The position numbers and the translations under genes were made by a program. Source: a virus. From it: DNA of 56,702 nucleotides. Where the stretch lies: positions 1 through 56,702 of IMG/VR virus record IMGVR_UViG_3300049846_000236; one strand, 5' to 3'. Numbering within the stretch: the first letter of the stretch is position 1; every line of letters begins with the position of its first letter. This document shows positions 28,186-37,238 of the stretch, in pieces. The notes below the pieces were generated by a model. That model did no database searches. It was not told where the DNA came from and saw only the letters and a list, made by a program, of their open reading frames with translations.

Positions 28186-28890
28186 TTAGGAAACATCTAC
28201 TACTCGACCATAAGAAGAGTAAGATGCAAGTGTGTCTGGAAGGAGACGGAACGACACCGGGAAAACCGTTGCCTCGCTGCGGCGCATTGCGCTGCTGGAA
28301 GCCTCTACGGATAGAGCACGGGTTGCCAAGTATACACGCTGCTTGTATGTAGTAGCCGTGTTCGGAGCGTTTCCAACGAATAGTAGACACTTTTCAATCG
28401 GAGCCTCACCGAGAGCACCACCAGACATACGAACCTCTTCACCAGCAGTACCGGTGAACTTAGTTCCTGTGCCCTGTGCCCAAACTGTTAGAAGGTTGTC
28501 CAGTGTTGCCTCCGCGAATGTGGTAGCAACAGAAACTGTCATCTTCTGCTTGAACAACTTAGCAGCGTCTAGCAACTGGTCAACCTCAACCTCACCGAAG
28601 TCAGGCTGGTACTGTACCTCTACACCCTCCTGAGTAAGACCAACGTCCTTGAACTGAATGTTACCTGCTGGGGCTGGAGAGGTACCTCCTGCACCAGTCA
28701 TAGCAACCGGAGTTGCAGCACCAGAAGATCCGCTAAGGCCGCTAACCCATCCACGGAAGTCCTTTGTGGGACCTACGGCACCCTTAACAACGGTCCATAC
28801 CTGGTCGCCATTTCCTGCGAAGTCGTGAGAGTATGTTCCAACGGCTAGGTTGGCTGCACCAACGAGAATATTGCTTGTACTTTGCGACAT
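28186..28890 (-). CDS. major tail tube protein
   Basis: 234 residues, the expected size for an actinophage major tail protein. Begins MSQSTSNILVGAANLAVGTY, with a beta-rich core containing VGLTQEGVEVQYQPDF and a C-terminal segment PVSFRLLPDTLASYSSYGRV of the type shared by tail-tube folds. It lies between the tail terminator candidate and the chaperone pair, and has its own promoter and a strong terminator, as expected for the most abundant tail subunit. GGGAGG precedes ATG 28890. Confidence 0.9.
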   Translation of the reverse strand: MSQSTSNILVGAANLAVGTYSHDFAGNGDQVWTVVKGAVGPTKDFRGWVSGLSGSSGAATPVAMTGAGGTSPAPAGNIQFKDVGLTQEGVEVQYQPDFGEVEVDQLLDAAKLFKQKMTVSVATTFAEATLDNLLTVWAQGTGTKFTGTAGEEVRMSGGALGEAPIEKCLLFVGNAPNTATTYKQRVYLATRALSVEASSSAMRRSEATVFPVSFRLLPDTLASYSSYGRVVDVS

Positions 28891-28944
28891 ATTTTATATT
28901 TCACCTCCCTGTGTCATGGGTTATTTCTTGCTTCGCCAGTTCTT

Positions 28945-28973
28945 ATAGTACCGTGAATATTCTTATGAAGCAA
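28945..28973 (-). promoter_or_regulatory. promoter for the major tail protein gene
   Basis: Minus strand TTGCTT (28973-28968), 17 bases, then TACTAT (28950-28945). The -35 overlaps the last codons of the upstream gene. Predicted leader of about 50 bases carrying the GGGAGGTG ribosome-binding site. Confidence 0.5.
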
Positions 28974-29475
28974 ACCTGCCGTTAGCGCCGACCGGCCTTG
29001 TGTACTGGTAAGAAATGACCATATTTAATCCATACCTGCCGAGCACCATATCAATATTGCTGCTTGGTAGGCCCATCATAATGTCAAAATAGTGGAACTT
29101 GTATGTTGTGCTGATCTGATTTACGTCCTCCGCTGTCAGGTCAAATCTGCGGAACAGATCGTAAAGGAAGTCTTTAACCTCCATTAACTTTTCAACGTCA
29201 TAGTCGTAAATCCATAGCACCACTTCATCTCTACAATTCCAGTATTCAGTGTCATACCCGCCTGGAACTAGAATGTCGTATACAATAAATGGTGCATCTT
29301 CTGGTAGGCCTACCGGCGCGTCAGACTTATTTCCGAAGGCCTCTGGGATCTGCTGAATTGGGACAATTGGGGACGAACTGGCATAATCTGACTCATTAAA
29401 AATGCCAGAGGAATACAGTTCGTTGATCATCCACTGACGAACCGTATAGAATGCGCTGTTAGAATAATCAACCAC
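28963..29475 (-). CDS. putative tail terminator protein
   Basis: 170 residues, located just upstream of the major tail gene where the tail-completion or terminator protein usually lies. The sequence has a mixed alpha/beta pattern (KFHYFDIMMGLPSSNIDMVL, then LNMVISYQYTRP). It overlaps the previous gene by eight bases. Assigned by position, length and fold pattern; no signature motif. Confidence 0.65.
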   Translation of the reverse strand: MVDYSNSAFYTVRQWMINELYSSGIFNESDYASSSPIVPIQQIPEAFGNKSDAPVGLPEDAPFIVYDILVPGGYDTEYWNCRDEVVLWIYDYDVEKLMEVKDFLYDLFRRFDLTAEDVNQISTTYKFHYFDIMMGLPSSNIDMVLGRYGLNMVISYQYTRPVGANGRFAS

Positions 29476-30298
29476 TTGGCGTCAACGCCTCTGTCATCCG
29501 ACTTGCAATTGCGTTTGCATATCCATCAGACGGAGTGCTTACAGAGAGCATGACCGATGCACGGTTAGCAGCCTTGGCAGCCTTGGTTCCGTAATTAGAC
29601 ATATCGCGGTTAACTTCCTGACCTCCGACTCCAGCGAAAAAGGACTCGGTTGCCGCCTGTAGGCCGTGGTACGTTGGTAGTCGGGAGTAGTCAATCATCA
29701 CCGGCTTGGCCGTGAAGGTCAGTCCCGAGAGTGTCTTTCTTCCGTTAATCGGATTATCAAATGCTAGGTACTGTGAAATCGTTGGCCTAATAACAACCTT
29801 CTGACCGTATTCCATCACCATAGCCTTATTGAAGAATACATGGCGCTTCTCAACAGTTTTTCCTGTTGGACCGGGGGTTGCCTGAGCCTCGGTCAAGGGA
29901 ACTAGCGTCTTGGATGGCCTAAACTCTAGCCTCATAGAAAAATTCGCCTTGCCACGACTCATTGGGGGGATCTTAAGGTCGAACAATCTTCCGCTGGTCT
30001 GTCCAACCTTTCCCCACTCATATGCGTGATGCATCGACTTCTTATTGGCCGATGCCATAGCGTTCACATAGGGGAGATACTTTCTTTTTACAGAGTTCTC
30101 GATAGTGCGCTGAATATTTTTCTGTCCCTTGGGAGATGAGATAGCCCATGCTACCGTAGCAATAGAGTTGGCAATTGCCTGTGACATTAGTGGCAGTTCA
30201 TTCACTCCGCGCAACTTTCTACCAGAAATTTTTGTCGATACCGGAGCCGTCAGTCTATAGTTATTAAACTCTCTGAACAGTGCGTCTAGATCGTTCAT
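29468..30298 (-). CDS. putative head-tail joining/neck protein
   Basis: 276 residues with a basic, helical N-terminal part and a beta-rich C-terminal half. It resembles HK97 gp10-type neck or minor structural proteins by location between the head-closure and tail-terminator candidates. It overlaps both neighbours. No motif allows a firm name. Confidence 0.6.
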   Translation of the reverse strand: MNDLDALFREFNNYRLTAPVSTKISGRKLRGVNELPLMSQAIANSIATVAWAISSPKGQKNIQRTIENSVKRKYLPYVNAMASANKKSMHHAYEWGKVGQTSGRLFDLKIPPMSRGKANFSMRLEFRPSKTLVPLTEAQATPGPTGKTVEKRHVFFNKAMVMEYGQKVVIRPTISQYLAFDNPINGRKTLSGLTFTAKPVMIDYSRLPTYHGLQAATESFFAGVGGQEVNRDMSNYGTKAAKAANRASVMLSVSTPSDGYANAIASRMTEALTPSG

Positions 30299-30768
30299 AT
30301 TACGACCACCTGACTAGTTTCAGAAGAGTTGATCTGGACTGTATCAACGCTAGAATCACCTGGCAGCCTGACATTAACCTCAGACAAGTTGCAGAGAATG
30401 TCGTACTCCATGAATGATCCGAATGGCTCATAGGTCGGTGTTACTCCGATAACAATAAACTGGATCCTGTCGTCAAGGTAGTATTGTCCGTCGGCGTCCC
30501 TAATTTTTGTTAGAATATCTCCCTCTCGCATCTTATATGCACTTTTTACTCGGAGGTAGTGGTATTCATCCAATTTGTTTCCCCAGTCCTGCTCTGTTCC
30601 GGAGTCCTTACCCCTTAGGTTGGCCAGGCCACGAGCGATAAGAGGGACCTCTTGGTATTCTGAGTAGACAGCCTTAACCTGCCCGCTTCTAGTGTTTTGC
30701 TCGGTGGTCTTAGCATAAACTCTACCGGTCATGTTATACTTTCCAGAAGTTAAGCAGCCACCGATCAT
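30295..30768 (-). CDS. putative head closure (stopper) protein
   Basis: 157 residues, small and beta-rich, with a central segment REGDILTKIRDADGQYYLDD and RIQFIVIGVTPTYEPFGS. The size and position between the head adaptor and neck proteins match stopper proteins of HK97-type phages. Overlaps both neighbours by four bases. Function inferred from context. Confidence 0.62.
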   Translation of the reverse strand: MIGGCLTSGKYNMTGRVYAKTTEQNTRSGQVKAVYSEYQEVPLIARGLANLRGKDSGTEQDWGNKLDEYHYLRVKSAYKMREGDILTKIRDADGQYYLDDRIQFIVIGVTPTYEPFGSFMEYDILCNLSEVNVRLPGDSSVDTVQINSSETSQVVVI

Positions 30769-31646
30769 ATAGCCACCATGTTAATAGATCTAAAGTCTGA
30801 AAGGATTTGATCAGCGAAAAAGTTACCAGTGCCCTGGAACTGCTTTTGATTAAATACAATTCTCCAGTCGGAAGCATTGATTTGTTCCACGAAGCGCTTC
30901 TTCCAGGCCGTTTCCTTACAGAAATAGTCCTCGACTAGAAGTTGGGCGACAAAGTTAACCTCGTCAGGAACCTGCTCCCACCCATAGACACCCGAGAGCG
31001 AGTACCACTTGTACTTGTTCCAAACTGTGCTAGATGGTCCATCGGACCAGACAGGAACCTCATCAAACTTATAAGCCCTGAGCCCGTAGTTTGTGTCAGT
31101 AATCTCTACGTTCCTTCCGAAATCATTGACGCTCGGGGTCCACACAACCTCATCTTCAAGTTTAATCTCTGTTAAACTAATAATCCTCTGCGGAAGAACG
31201 AGCACCTCCTTGTCGTTACCGTGCATTTTTATTATGTCCGAACGCTTACCGAATGACTGCCCAGTATAATTATTTATCATATACCTGGCAAACAACTCTG
31301 CGTTCTCTACCTCGGCATTTGTCTCGTCTGGGAATTTGGCCTTCATTTCATAAAAATTGACGTATGGAGTTACTACGTTAATATAGTCGGTTTTACCAGA
31401 TGTTTCTCCGGAAACCGTATATTGCCAGGTGACACTAATCTGACACTCAAGGAGGGATTCGTCCAGTTCGGTCAGCACATAATAAACTCCAGTAGATTCG
31501 TGTACTGCTGTTCCGGTTCTTGGCGTGTTTCCAGAGCCCACGACTGTCACAGAGTACGTTGGATTATAGTCAGAATCAGTTGGAACACCGTCCTGATAAA
31601 TCTTTAGATAGACCTTTTCAGTCGTGTTTACATAGATTTGCTTCAT
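30765..31646 (-). CDS. putative head-tail adaptor (connector) protein
   Basis: 293 residues. The N-terminal 110 residues are an Ig-like beta domain (VYLKIYQDGVPTDSDYNPTY). The C-terminal part is helical (EMKAKFPDETNAEVENAELF, then VAQLLVEDYFCKETAWKKRF), which resembles adaptor proteins that bind the portal. ATG 31646 follows GGGAG. It is the first gene of the head-tail joining cluster and has a predicted promoter 20-30 bases upstream. Confidence 0.62.
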   Translation of the reverse strand: MKQIYVNTTEKVYLKIYQDGVPTDSDYNPTYSVTVVGSGNTPRTGTAVHESTGVYYVLTELDESLLECQISVTWQYTVSGETSGKTDYINVVTPYVNFYEMKAKFPDETNAEVENAELFARYMINNYTGQSFGKRSDIIKMHGNDKEVLVLPQRIISLTEIKLEDEVVWTPSVNDFGRNVEITDTNYGLRAYKFDEVPVWSDGPSSTVWNKYKWYSLSGVYGWEQVPDEVNFVAQLLVEDYFCKETAWKKRFVEQINASDWRIVFNQKQFQGTGNFFADQILSDFRSINMVAI

Positions 31647-31672
31647 GGAAACTCCCTAAATAAGATAAAATC

Positions 31673-31681
31673 ATTGTATCA
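31673..31681 (-). promoter_or_regulatory. extended -10 promoter for the connector operon
   Basis: Minus strand TGATACAAT, an extended -10, lies between the repeat-protein stop and the adaptor ATG. The predicted start near 31666 gives a leader of about 20 bases that includes GGGAG. Confidence 0.5.
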
Positions 31682-31697
31682 TATCGAGCGTCTAAAT

Positions 31698-34600
31698 TCA
31701 CCATACAGAGACTCCGCCGCCGGTGGTCCCCTCAGAAACAGAAACAGATTGTCCTGTCGTACCCTCTACATTAACCTCTCCAAATACGACTGTAGTAACA
31801 CTAGATGAATCAATAGCGCTAATCGTAGAGAAGTCAGAGCCAGTTACAGAAATTTGAGTAATTTCTTCAACCACTACCGACTCTGAACCCTGGATTACCC
31901 CAGAATCGCTGGCCGACTTCGATACAACACCAACTATTTCAACAGTAGAAACGTCTGACCCATTTATTCCACCAGAGTCAAATACCTGAACAAGCGCTGA
32001 GACCGCAACTGATTCAGAAGAGGTCAGGGAACTAGAGTCTGATGCCGCAACAGGGATCTGTGCGAAGGTGCCCGAGTCGGTACCGATTACCTGGCCTATA
32101 TCGGTGGTGCTAAGTGTTACATATGTTCCAACGCTTTCTGTACTAGAAATTGTTCCAGTGTCAGAGATGTTCGCCCTTGCCGCAATTGCTACAGACTCAG
32201 AAGATGAAATGCTACCGCTGTCACTGGTTGACTTTGTGTCAAAGACCGTCAGCACGGTTGCAGAATCTGAACCTTGAATTACACCACTATCTGATCCCGG
32301 TAGGCTGTTAAATACCGTAACCGTGGTGTCTGTTCCAACCAGCGTGCCGGTGTCTGTCGCAGACAGGGCAATCGGTGTCTGGAATGCCCCAGAGTCGGCG
32401 GCTGCAATATTTGAGGTGTCAGAGGCTGCAACAGATACCGTTCCGAAGGCTGCCGTTTCAGAAGAATTCAGGGTTCCAGTATCAGAGGAAGTTACAGACA
32501 CTACCACAATAGCGGTCTCGCTGGATGATAGTGTTCCTGTATCAGAAGCAGTAATATCAGAAACTCCAGAGGCTACAACGGATGCAGAGTCGGATCCGGA
32601 AATTGTTCCAGAGTCACTTGTGGATATTGGAACCATAATTGCAGACGAATCTGTTCCAACAACCGCTCCCGTGTCTGTGGTAGAATTCTTAAATACGTTT
32701 GCAGAGTCAGAACCGCTAACTGTGCTGGAATCTGTAGATGAGAACGATGCCGTTACCGACGCGATATCACTTCCAGAAATTGTCCCGGTATCACTGGCAG
32801 AAACCGTAATATTTCCAGAAATATCAATTGTCGCCGTGTCTGTTCCTACAATTACTCCAGAGTCAGACCCTGGATAATTAACAAAGATGAAGGCGCTATC
32901 TGTTCCAGAAATAGTGCTGGAGTCTGCTGCTGTTACCGACACTGTGGCAAACGAGCCGGTATCTGTTCCTACCACCGCACCAGTGTCTGTGGTTGACAGC
33001 GTGACATAAAATGCAGTGGTCTCTGTGGCGGAAATCGTGCCAGTATCAGTTGTTGATGTAGAAACTGCCGTTGCTACAGATTCAGTCGAAACTATTGCTC
33101 CGGAATCAGTTGCAGAAATTGGAACCTGAGTCGTCACAGATTCAGAAGAACTTATCGTTCCGGTATCTGTTGTGCTAAATGATGCTCTCGTTGCTACTGA
33201 CTCTGTTCCGGTTACCGCGCTCGTATCGGTCGTAGACATTGTTATGCTTGTTGAAATAGCAGCATCTGTTCCAGTTATTGCTCCGGTGTCGGTTGTCGAA
33301 ATTGATACTGCTATTACTGACGAATCGGTGCCAGTTATTGTACTAGAGTCAGAGGCAGATACCGCTACCGTAGCGAACGTTCCGACGTCAGTTCCGGTAA
33401 TTGCATTAGAGTCTGATACTGTAATTGTTACCAGGGAGATGGACCCTGAGTCTGTTCCAACAACCACGCCAGAATCTGTAGTGCTTAACGAAACCGCCGT
33501 CGATACAGACTCTGCAAGGACCAGGGTCCCTGTATCAGAAGCATTTACAGATATCGTTCCAGTAATTTGGACATTTGATGTTTCAGATACAGAAATTGTG
33601 CCTGTGTCCGACCCTGGATAATCTGCTCTGGTTGATACAGACTCAGAAGAAGATATCGCTCCAGTGTCACTGGCTGCCACGGCCACCGTCGAGAATGTGC
33701 CTACGTCAGAGCCAGAGATTACTCCGGAGTCGGTGGTTGACAGGGTTGCAGACGTTGCTACGGATTCACTAGAAGAGATGGCCCCTGTATCAGTGGTTGA
33801 TAATGTCACGCTTGTTGATGTAACCGTATCTGTACCAGTTATGGCTCCAGTGTCTGTTGTAGAGAATGATGCGACAGGGCTAGAAGATTCAGAACTTGCA
33901 AGGGTTCCTGTATCTGCTGCCGTGATCGGGATTGTTCCGAATACATAAGATTCAGTAGAGGAAATTGTTCCGGTATCCGAGGCCGTTGTCGTTGCAGTTA
34001 TCGCTACCGACTCAGTGAGCGCTACAGTTCCAGTATCAGAAGCGCTGGCTGGAGTTATATCTAGGCCTGGCTTAATTGCAAGCACCAACACTACCCTGTT
34101 TGTGGTTGACTGATCGTATCCTCCGTCGGTGGTTGCTCCAACCTGAACACTGGCCCCTCCGGTAACCTCCTTCTGGTTTATAGCGGTGGCGAATGTTGGT
34201 GTTGCAGCAGCGTTTAGAGATGTTTCTACTACCTCAGAATATCCCGTTGGCGCAGTTTGTGTAGTTGTGCCTGTATTATTTACTCTCCAAGAGTGGAATG
34301 CTAAGATCAGGTCGTCTGCTGTAACCGGTGTGGTCGCAGAGGTACCCCAAGTTGACGAGGCTGTTCCAGATGCGACAGCCGTTTCTTGTACATCCACCCC
34401 TCCGTCGTTTTCTACAATTACAACACCAATCGACCATTTCTGGGAGTTTGTCAGTGTCCATGAAACATTCGTTCCTGAGTCAGATGAGGCTAGGGACTTT
34501 CTATATACCTTCTGCTGTAGAACTGTTGAAGATGACGTAAAGTCCAGAAGGGTCCACCCGGACGGGTCTCCACGGTCAGTGGCGGTGTTTGCCTCCACGA

Positions 34601-37235
34601 CCATGTAAGCAACATCTCCGGTGTTGATTCCGCTCGGAAGTGTCACATTTGTTGCCGAGGATGCTCCAGTTCCAGAGTTATTACTTGCAGAACTTTTAAC
34701 TACCGGTCCCTTTCTTACCGTCACAGATTCAGATAGTGAAATTGTTCCGGAGTCGCTGGCAGAGATTGGCACGAATGTTGCTGAACTGTCCGTTCCAACG
34801 ACTGCACCCGTATCTGTTGTAGAAAATGAAACATTGGTTGTTACAGACTCTGTTAATGCTAGTGTACCTGTATCAGAAGCGGAGGTTACAATTGTCCCTA
34901 GAGTTCCTACGTCAGAACCCACAATTGTTCCGGAATCAGTTGTAGACATTGTAATGCTAGTTGACGCCACAGAATCAGTACCGACAACTGTTCCAGTATC
35001 AGTTGTTGGGACGGTGGCTAGCAACGTCATATTATCTGTTACACTTATAGTTCCAGTATCTGTGGCTGATGTAACAACCTGTACCGATGCCGTGTCTGTT
35101 CCTACAATTGTTCCGGTGTCAGTAATTGTAGATGTTACCAGAATGGATGCAGATTCGGTTGCCGAAAGGGTTCCGGTATCGCTGGCAGACTTATTGGTTG
35201 ATCCACCTACCGACGTGCTCATTGTAATTCTGTTGATATTGTTTACATAATCATATCCAGTAAAATCAATAGTTACTGTGGTTCCGTCGTCGGTGAAGTC
35301 TAGAATACCGTATTGCTTATAGGTTGCTGCGTCTGCTGCGGTAGGGTATGCACCCTGAGACCAGGTTGATCCTCCTCGCACAGTAGCAGAGTTGTTTACT
35401 GGTGCCACCTGAATGGCGGGGAAGCCACCCGGAGCATTTGTGCCATTGTCTGCTGCTAGGAAGTGAGAGTCTCCTGAGACAAAGTACAGTCCGGTGATGT
35501 TGTTGGAGGAGATGTAGTTCAGAAGTTCTGTTCTTTCTGTACTGTACTTGGCCCAGGTATCATCAGTTGTCGTGGTTCCGTGCCACACCATTCCAGACAT
35601 TACTACCTTAACCGGTTCAGTAGCATTTAGAAGTTCTGATTTTAGCCACGCCTTTTGAGTGGTTCCGAGCATGGTTTTGGACGAGTTATCTGTGGCTGCC
35701 GGGTCTGATCTGTGAGCGCGGACGTCTAGAATAATAAATCTGATTCTTCCAATTGTGAAGGCATGTTCTAGTGAGTCCGATACCGGAAGTGTATATGTTG
35801 GAAACATTTCTCTGACTGTAGCCTGCACCGCAGGAATACCTGGCGCTGTACCATCAATATTGTTACCGCTATAATCGTGATCGTCTGGCATATAGACCAG
35901 GGCGGTGTCTCTCAATGATGCCCTTATTGCCTGCTTCTCCATTGCCACCCTCATGGCGGTTCTTGCTAGGTTTTGGTCATTAGTTCCGATATCTTCGTAG
36001 TGGATATCTCCCATATTCAGCCAGAAGGCCGGTCTAGTCGATCTGCTGGCTGAGTGGTACAGGGCTTCACCGGCTGAACCAGAAGTGATACACGATCCTA
36101 GGTGTACCGTGAAGTTTGTTGCCGTACCAGCGGCATTTGGAGTTTTTACAGCACCCTTAGAGTTTTTGTCATAATATCTCTGTCCGAGATTATCCTCTAG
36201 AAAGTAGTAATACTGAGTATTTGCTGACAGCGTTCCTGTCGTAAATTTGGTAAATCCATTCGTACCAGTGTTCTGATAAGAAGTATAGGTTACTCCAGTT
36301 GCGAATGTTGAGTCGGTGGTGTATCCCATTCGAGCATTAGTTACTCCGAGGGTGTGGAATGTGACAGAGAATTGTGTTGCTGTTAGTCCTCCTGCTACGC
36401 GACTTAGAACAGTTCCGGCGTATGCTGTCTGACCAATCCAGTCATCGAACGACATTGCAATATCATCCATCCACATTTCCTGGGTAACTGCGGCGGTGTT
36501 ACCCCATCTGACCTCATCAAAGTGAGGTCCGGTATTCCTTGCGGTATAAGCCCAGGTTTCTGTCGCGGTCGCAGACTGTGGACTGTTGTATAGGCGCATA
36601 TCGACGGTTCCCGTCGTAGCGTTTGTGAAAACCTTACCTTCTATTCTTACCCATTGCCCCAAGGAGATGCTTGTTGTTGACAGTCCCATCGACGTATTTG
36701 CAGCATCGTAACTTTGCACCTTTCCGCCGGTGCTGATGTTCAGGCCGAAGACCAGGGTGTTTGTATTATCATAAAATGCTGCTATTCTTCTGGTAGTTGA
36801 TGGGTTGGCATCCATCCACAAATACAATCTAAAGTAGAAGGTCGTTGGAGGAGTCTCTCCTATTTGGAAGGCATCCCATCTAGTATAAGCGTTGGTTGTT
36901 GCATTAATATGCATAGACCTAGTTCCGTTAACGGACCTGCTTGTGTCATAAGTTAGGGCCGATCCGGTGTCAGAAATTAGAGAGAATGAGTCTCCACCTC
37001 CCCTAGAGGTGGTGGTAGTAACAAGTGCTCCGTTGGCACCATTTTCAAATGTCTGCCTCAGTAGGTGCTTTGTTGGCTCTACAATTACAATCTGGGCGGT
37101 ATCTGTGCCGACTAGGGTTCCTGTATCTGTAGTGCTTGGGGTTAGGGTAGAGGGCTGATTGAATAGAACAGTTTCAATAGCGGGGTTTGGCTGCGCTATT
37201 GGCTGAATTCTAAAGGCTCTACCCAGTCTAGCCAT
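31698..37235 (-). CDS. repeat-rich virion protein with PhoD-like phosphatase domain
   Basis: 1,845 residues, unlike any standard head or tail protein. One repeat unit near the N-terminus is followed by a LamG/concanavalin-like domain (about 70-280). A PhoD-like metallophosphatase domain then runs to about 680 (VHLGSC, NMGDIHYED, MPDDHDYSGN, MSGMVWHG, VSGDSHF). Eight more repeat units, an interposed 215-residue beta domain (GDVAYMVVEANTATDRGD), and about 36 further repeats follow. Each unit is near 21 residues with core DTGTISGTDS. The repeats are almost entirely Ser, Thr, Asp, Gly, Val and Ile. It lies between the head-joining and head-fibre genes, so a capsid or tail decoration with enzymatic activity is likely. 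The phosphatase assignment is the firmest part. Confidence 0.82.
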   Translation of the reverse strand: MARLGRAFRIQPIAQPNPAIETVLFNQPSTLTPSTTDTGTLVGTDTAQIVIVEPTKHLLRQTFENGANGALVTTTTSRGGGDSFSLISDTGSALTYDTSRSVNGTRSMHINATTNAYTRWDAFQIGETPPTTFYFRLYLWMDANPSTTRRIAAFYDNTNTLVFGLNISTGGKVQSYDAANTSMGLSTTSISLGQWVRIEGKVFTNATTGTVDMRLYNSPQSATATETWAYTARNTGPHFDEVRWGNTAAVTQEMWMDDIAMSFDDWIGQTAYAGTVLSRVAGGLTATQFSVTFHTLGVTNARMGYTTDSTFATGVTYTSYQNTGTNGFTKFTTGTLSANTQYYYFLEDNLGQRYYDKNSKGAVKTPNAAGTATNFTVHLGSCITSGSAGEALYHSASRSTRPAFWLNMGDIHYEDIGTNDQNLARTAMRVAMEKQAIRASLRDTALVYMPDDHDYSGNNIDGTAPGIPAVQATVREMFPTYTLPVSDSLEHAFTIGRIRFIILDVRAHRSDPAATDNSSKTMLGTTQKAWLKSELLNATEPVKVVMSGMVWHGTTTTDDTWAKYSTERTELLNYISSNNITGLYFVSGDSHFLAADNGTNAPGGFPAIQVAPVNNSATVRGGSTWSQGAYPTAADAATYKQYGILDFTDDGTTVTIDFTGYDYVNNINRITMSTSVGGSTNKSASDTGTLSATESASILVTSTITDTGTIVGTDTASVQVVTSATDTGTISVTDNMTLLATVPTTDTGTVVGTDSVASTSITMSTTDSGTIVGSDVGTLGTIVTSASDTGTLALTESVTTNVSFSTTDTGAVVGTDSSATFVPISASDSGTISLSESVTVRKGPVVKSSASNNSGTGASSATNVTLPSGINTGDVAYMVVEANTATDRGDPSGWTLLDFTSSSTVLQQKVYRKSLASSDSGTNVSWTLTNSQKWSIGVVIVENDGGVDVQETAVASGTASSTWGTSATTPVTADDLILAFHSWRVNNTGTTTQTAPTGYSEVVETSLNAAATPTFATAINQKEVTGGASVQVGATTDGGYDQSTTNRVVLVLAIKPGLDITPASASDTGTVALTESVAITATTTASDTGTISSTESYVFGTIPITAADTGTLASSESSSPVASFSTTDTGAITGTDTVTSTSVTLSTTDTGAISSSESVATSATLSTTDSGVISGSDVGTFSTVAVAASDTGAISSSESVSTRADYPGSDTGTISVSETSNVQITGTISVNASDTGTLVLAESVSTAVSLSTTDSGVVVGTDSGSISLVTITVSDSNAITGTDVGTFATVAVSASDSSTITGTDSSVIAVSISTTDTGAITGTDAAISTSITMSTTDTSAVTGTESVATRASFSTTDTGTISSSESVTTQVPISATDSGAIVSTESVATAVSTSTTDTGTISATETTAFYVTLSTTDTGAVVGTDTGSFATVSVTAADSSTISGTDSAFIFVNYPGSDSGVIVGTDTATIDISGNITVSASDTGTISGSDIASVTASFSSTDSSTVSGSDSANVFKNSTTDTGAVVGTDSSAIMVPISTSDSGTISGSDSASVVASGVSDITASDTGTLSSSETAIVVVSVTSSDTGTLNSSETAAFGTVSVAASDTSNIAAADSGAFQTPIALSATDTGTLVGTDTTVTVFNSLPGSDSGVIQGSDSATVLTVFDTKSTSDSGSISSSESVAIAARANISDTGTISSTESVGTYVTLSTTDIGQVIGTDSGTFAQIPVAASDSSSLTSSESVAVSALVQVFDSGGINGSDVSTVEIVGVVSKSASDSGVIQGSESVVVEEITQISVTGSDFSTISAIDSSSVTTVVFGEVNVEGTTGQSVSVSEGTTGGGVSVW
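31765..34065 (-). repeat. C-terminal array of about 36 coding repeats (about 63 bp each)
   Basis: Degenerate tandem repeats on the minus strand, each encoding a variant of S(T/A)(T/S)D(T/S)G(T/A)(I/V)xG(T/S)(D/E)S plus about ten hydrophobic or small residues. Units vary from 18 to 23 residues. The DNA repeats are diverged, so the array is old or under diversifying pressure. Confidence 0.9.
34711..35190 (-). repeat. N-terminal array of eight coding repeats
   Basis: Eight units of the same 21-residue repeat, separated from the larger array by an inserted beta domain encoded at about 34066-34710. One further isolated unit is encoded at about 37085-37160, before the LamG-like domain. Confidence 0.85.
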
Positions 37236-37238
37236 TTG

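Noticed and set aside
28106-28390. 94-codon minus-strand frame across the major tail terminator
   Set aside because: It overlaps the end of the major tail gene in another frame and runs through the terminator hairpin.
32323-34608. Long plus-strand open frames across the repeat array (for example 32323-32877, 33172-33621, 34186-34608)
   Set aside because: They are antisense shadows of the Ser/Thr-rich repeat protein; low-complexity, stop-poor reverse strands produce such frames. No ribosome-binding sites or domains.
31765-35190. Tandem repeats considered as a CRISPR array
   Set aside because: Units are degenerate, about 63 bp, without spacers, and stay in one coding frame; they are protein repeats.
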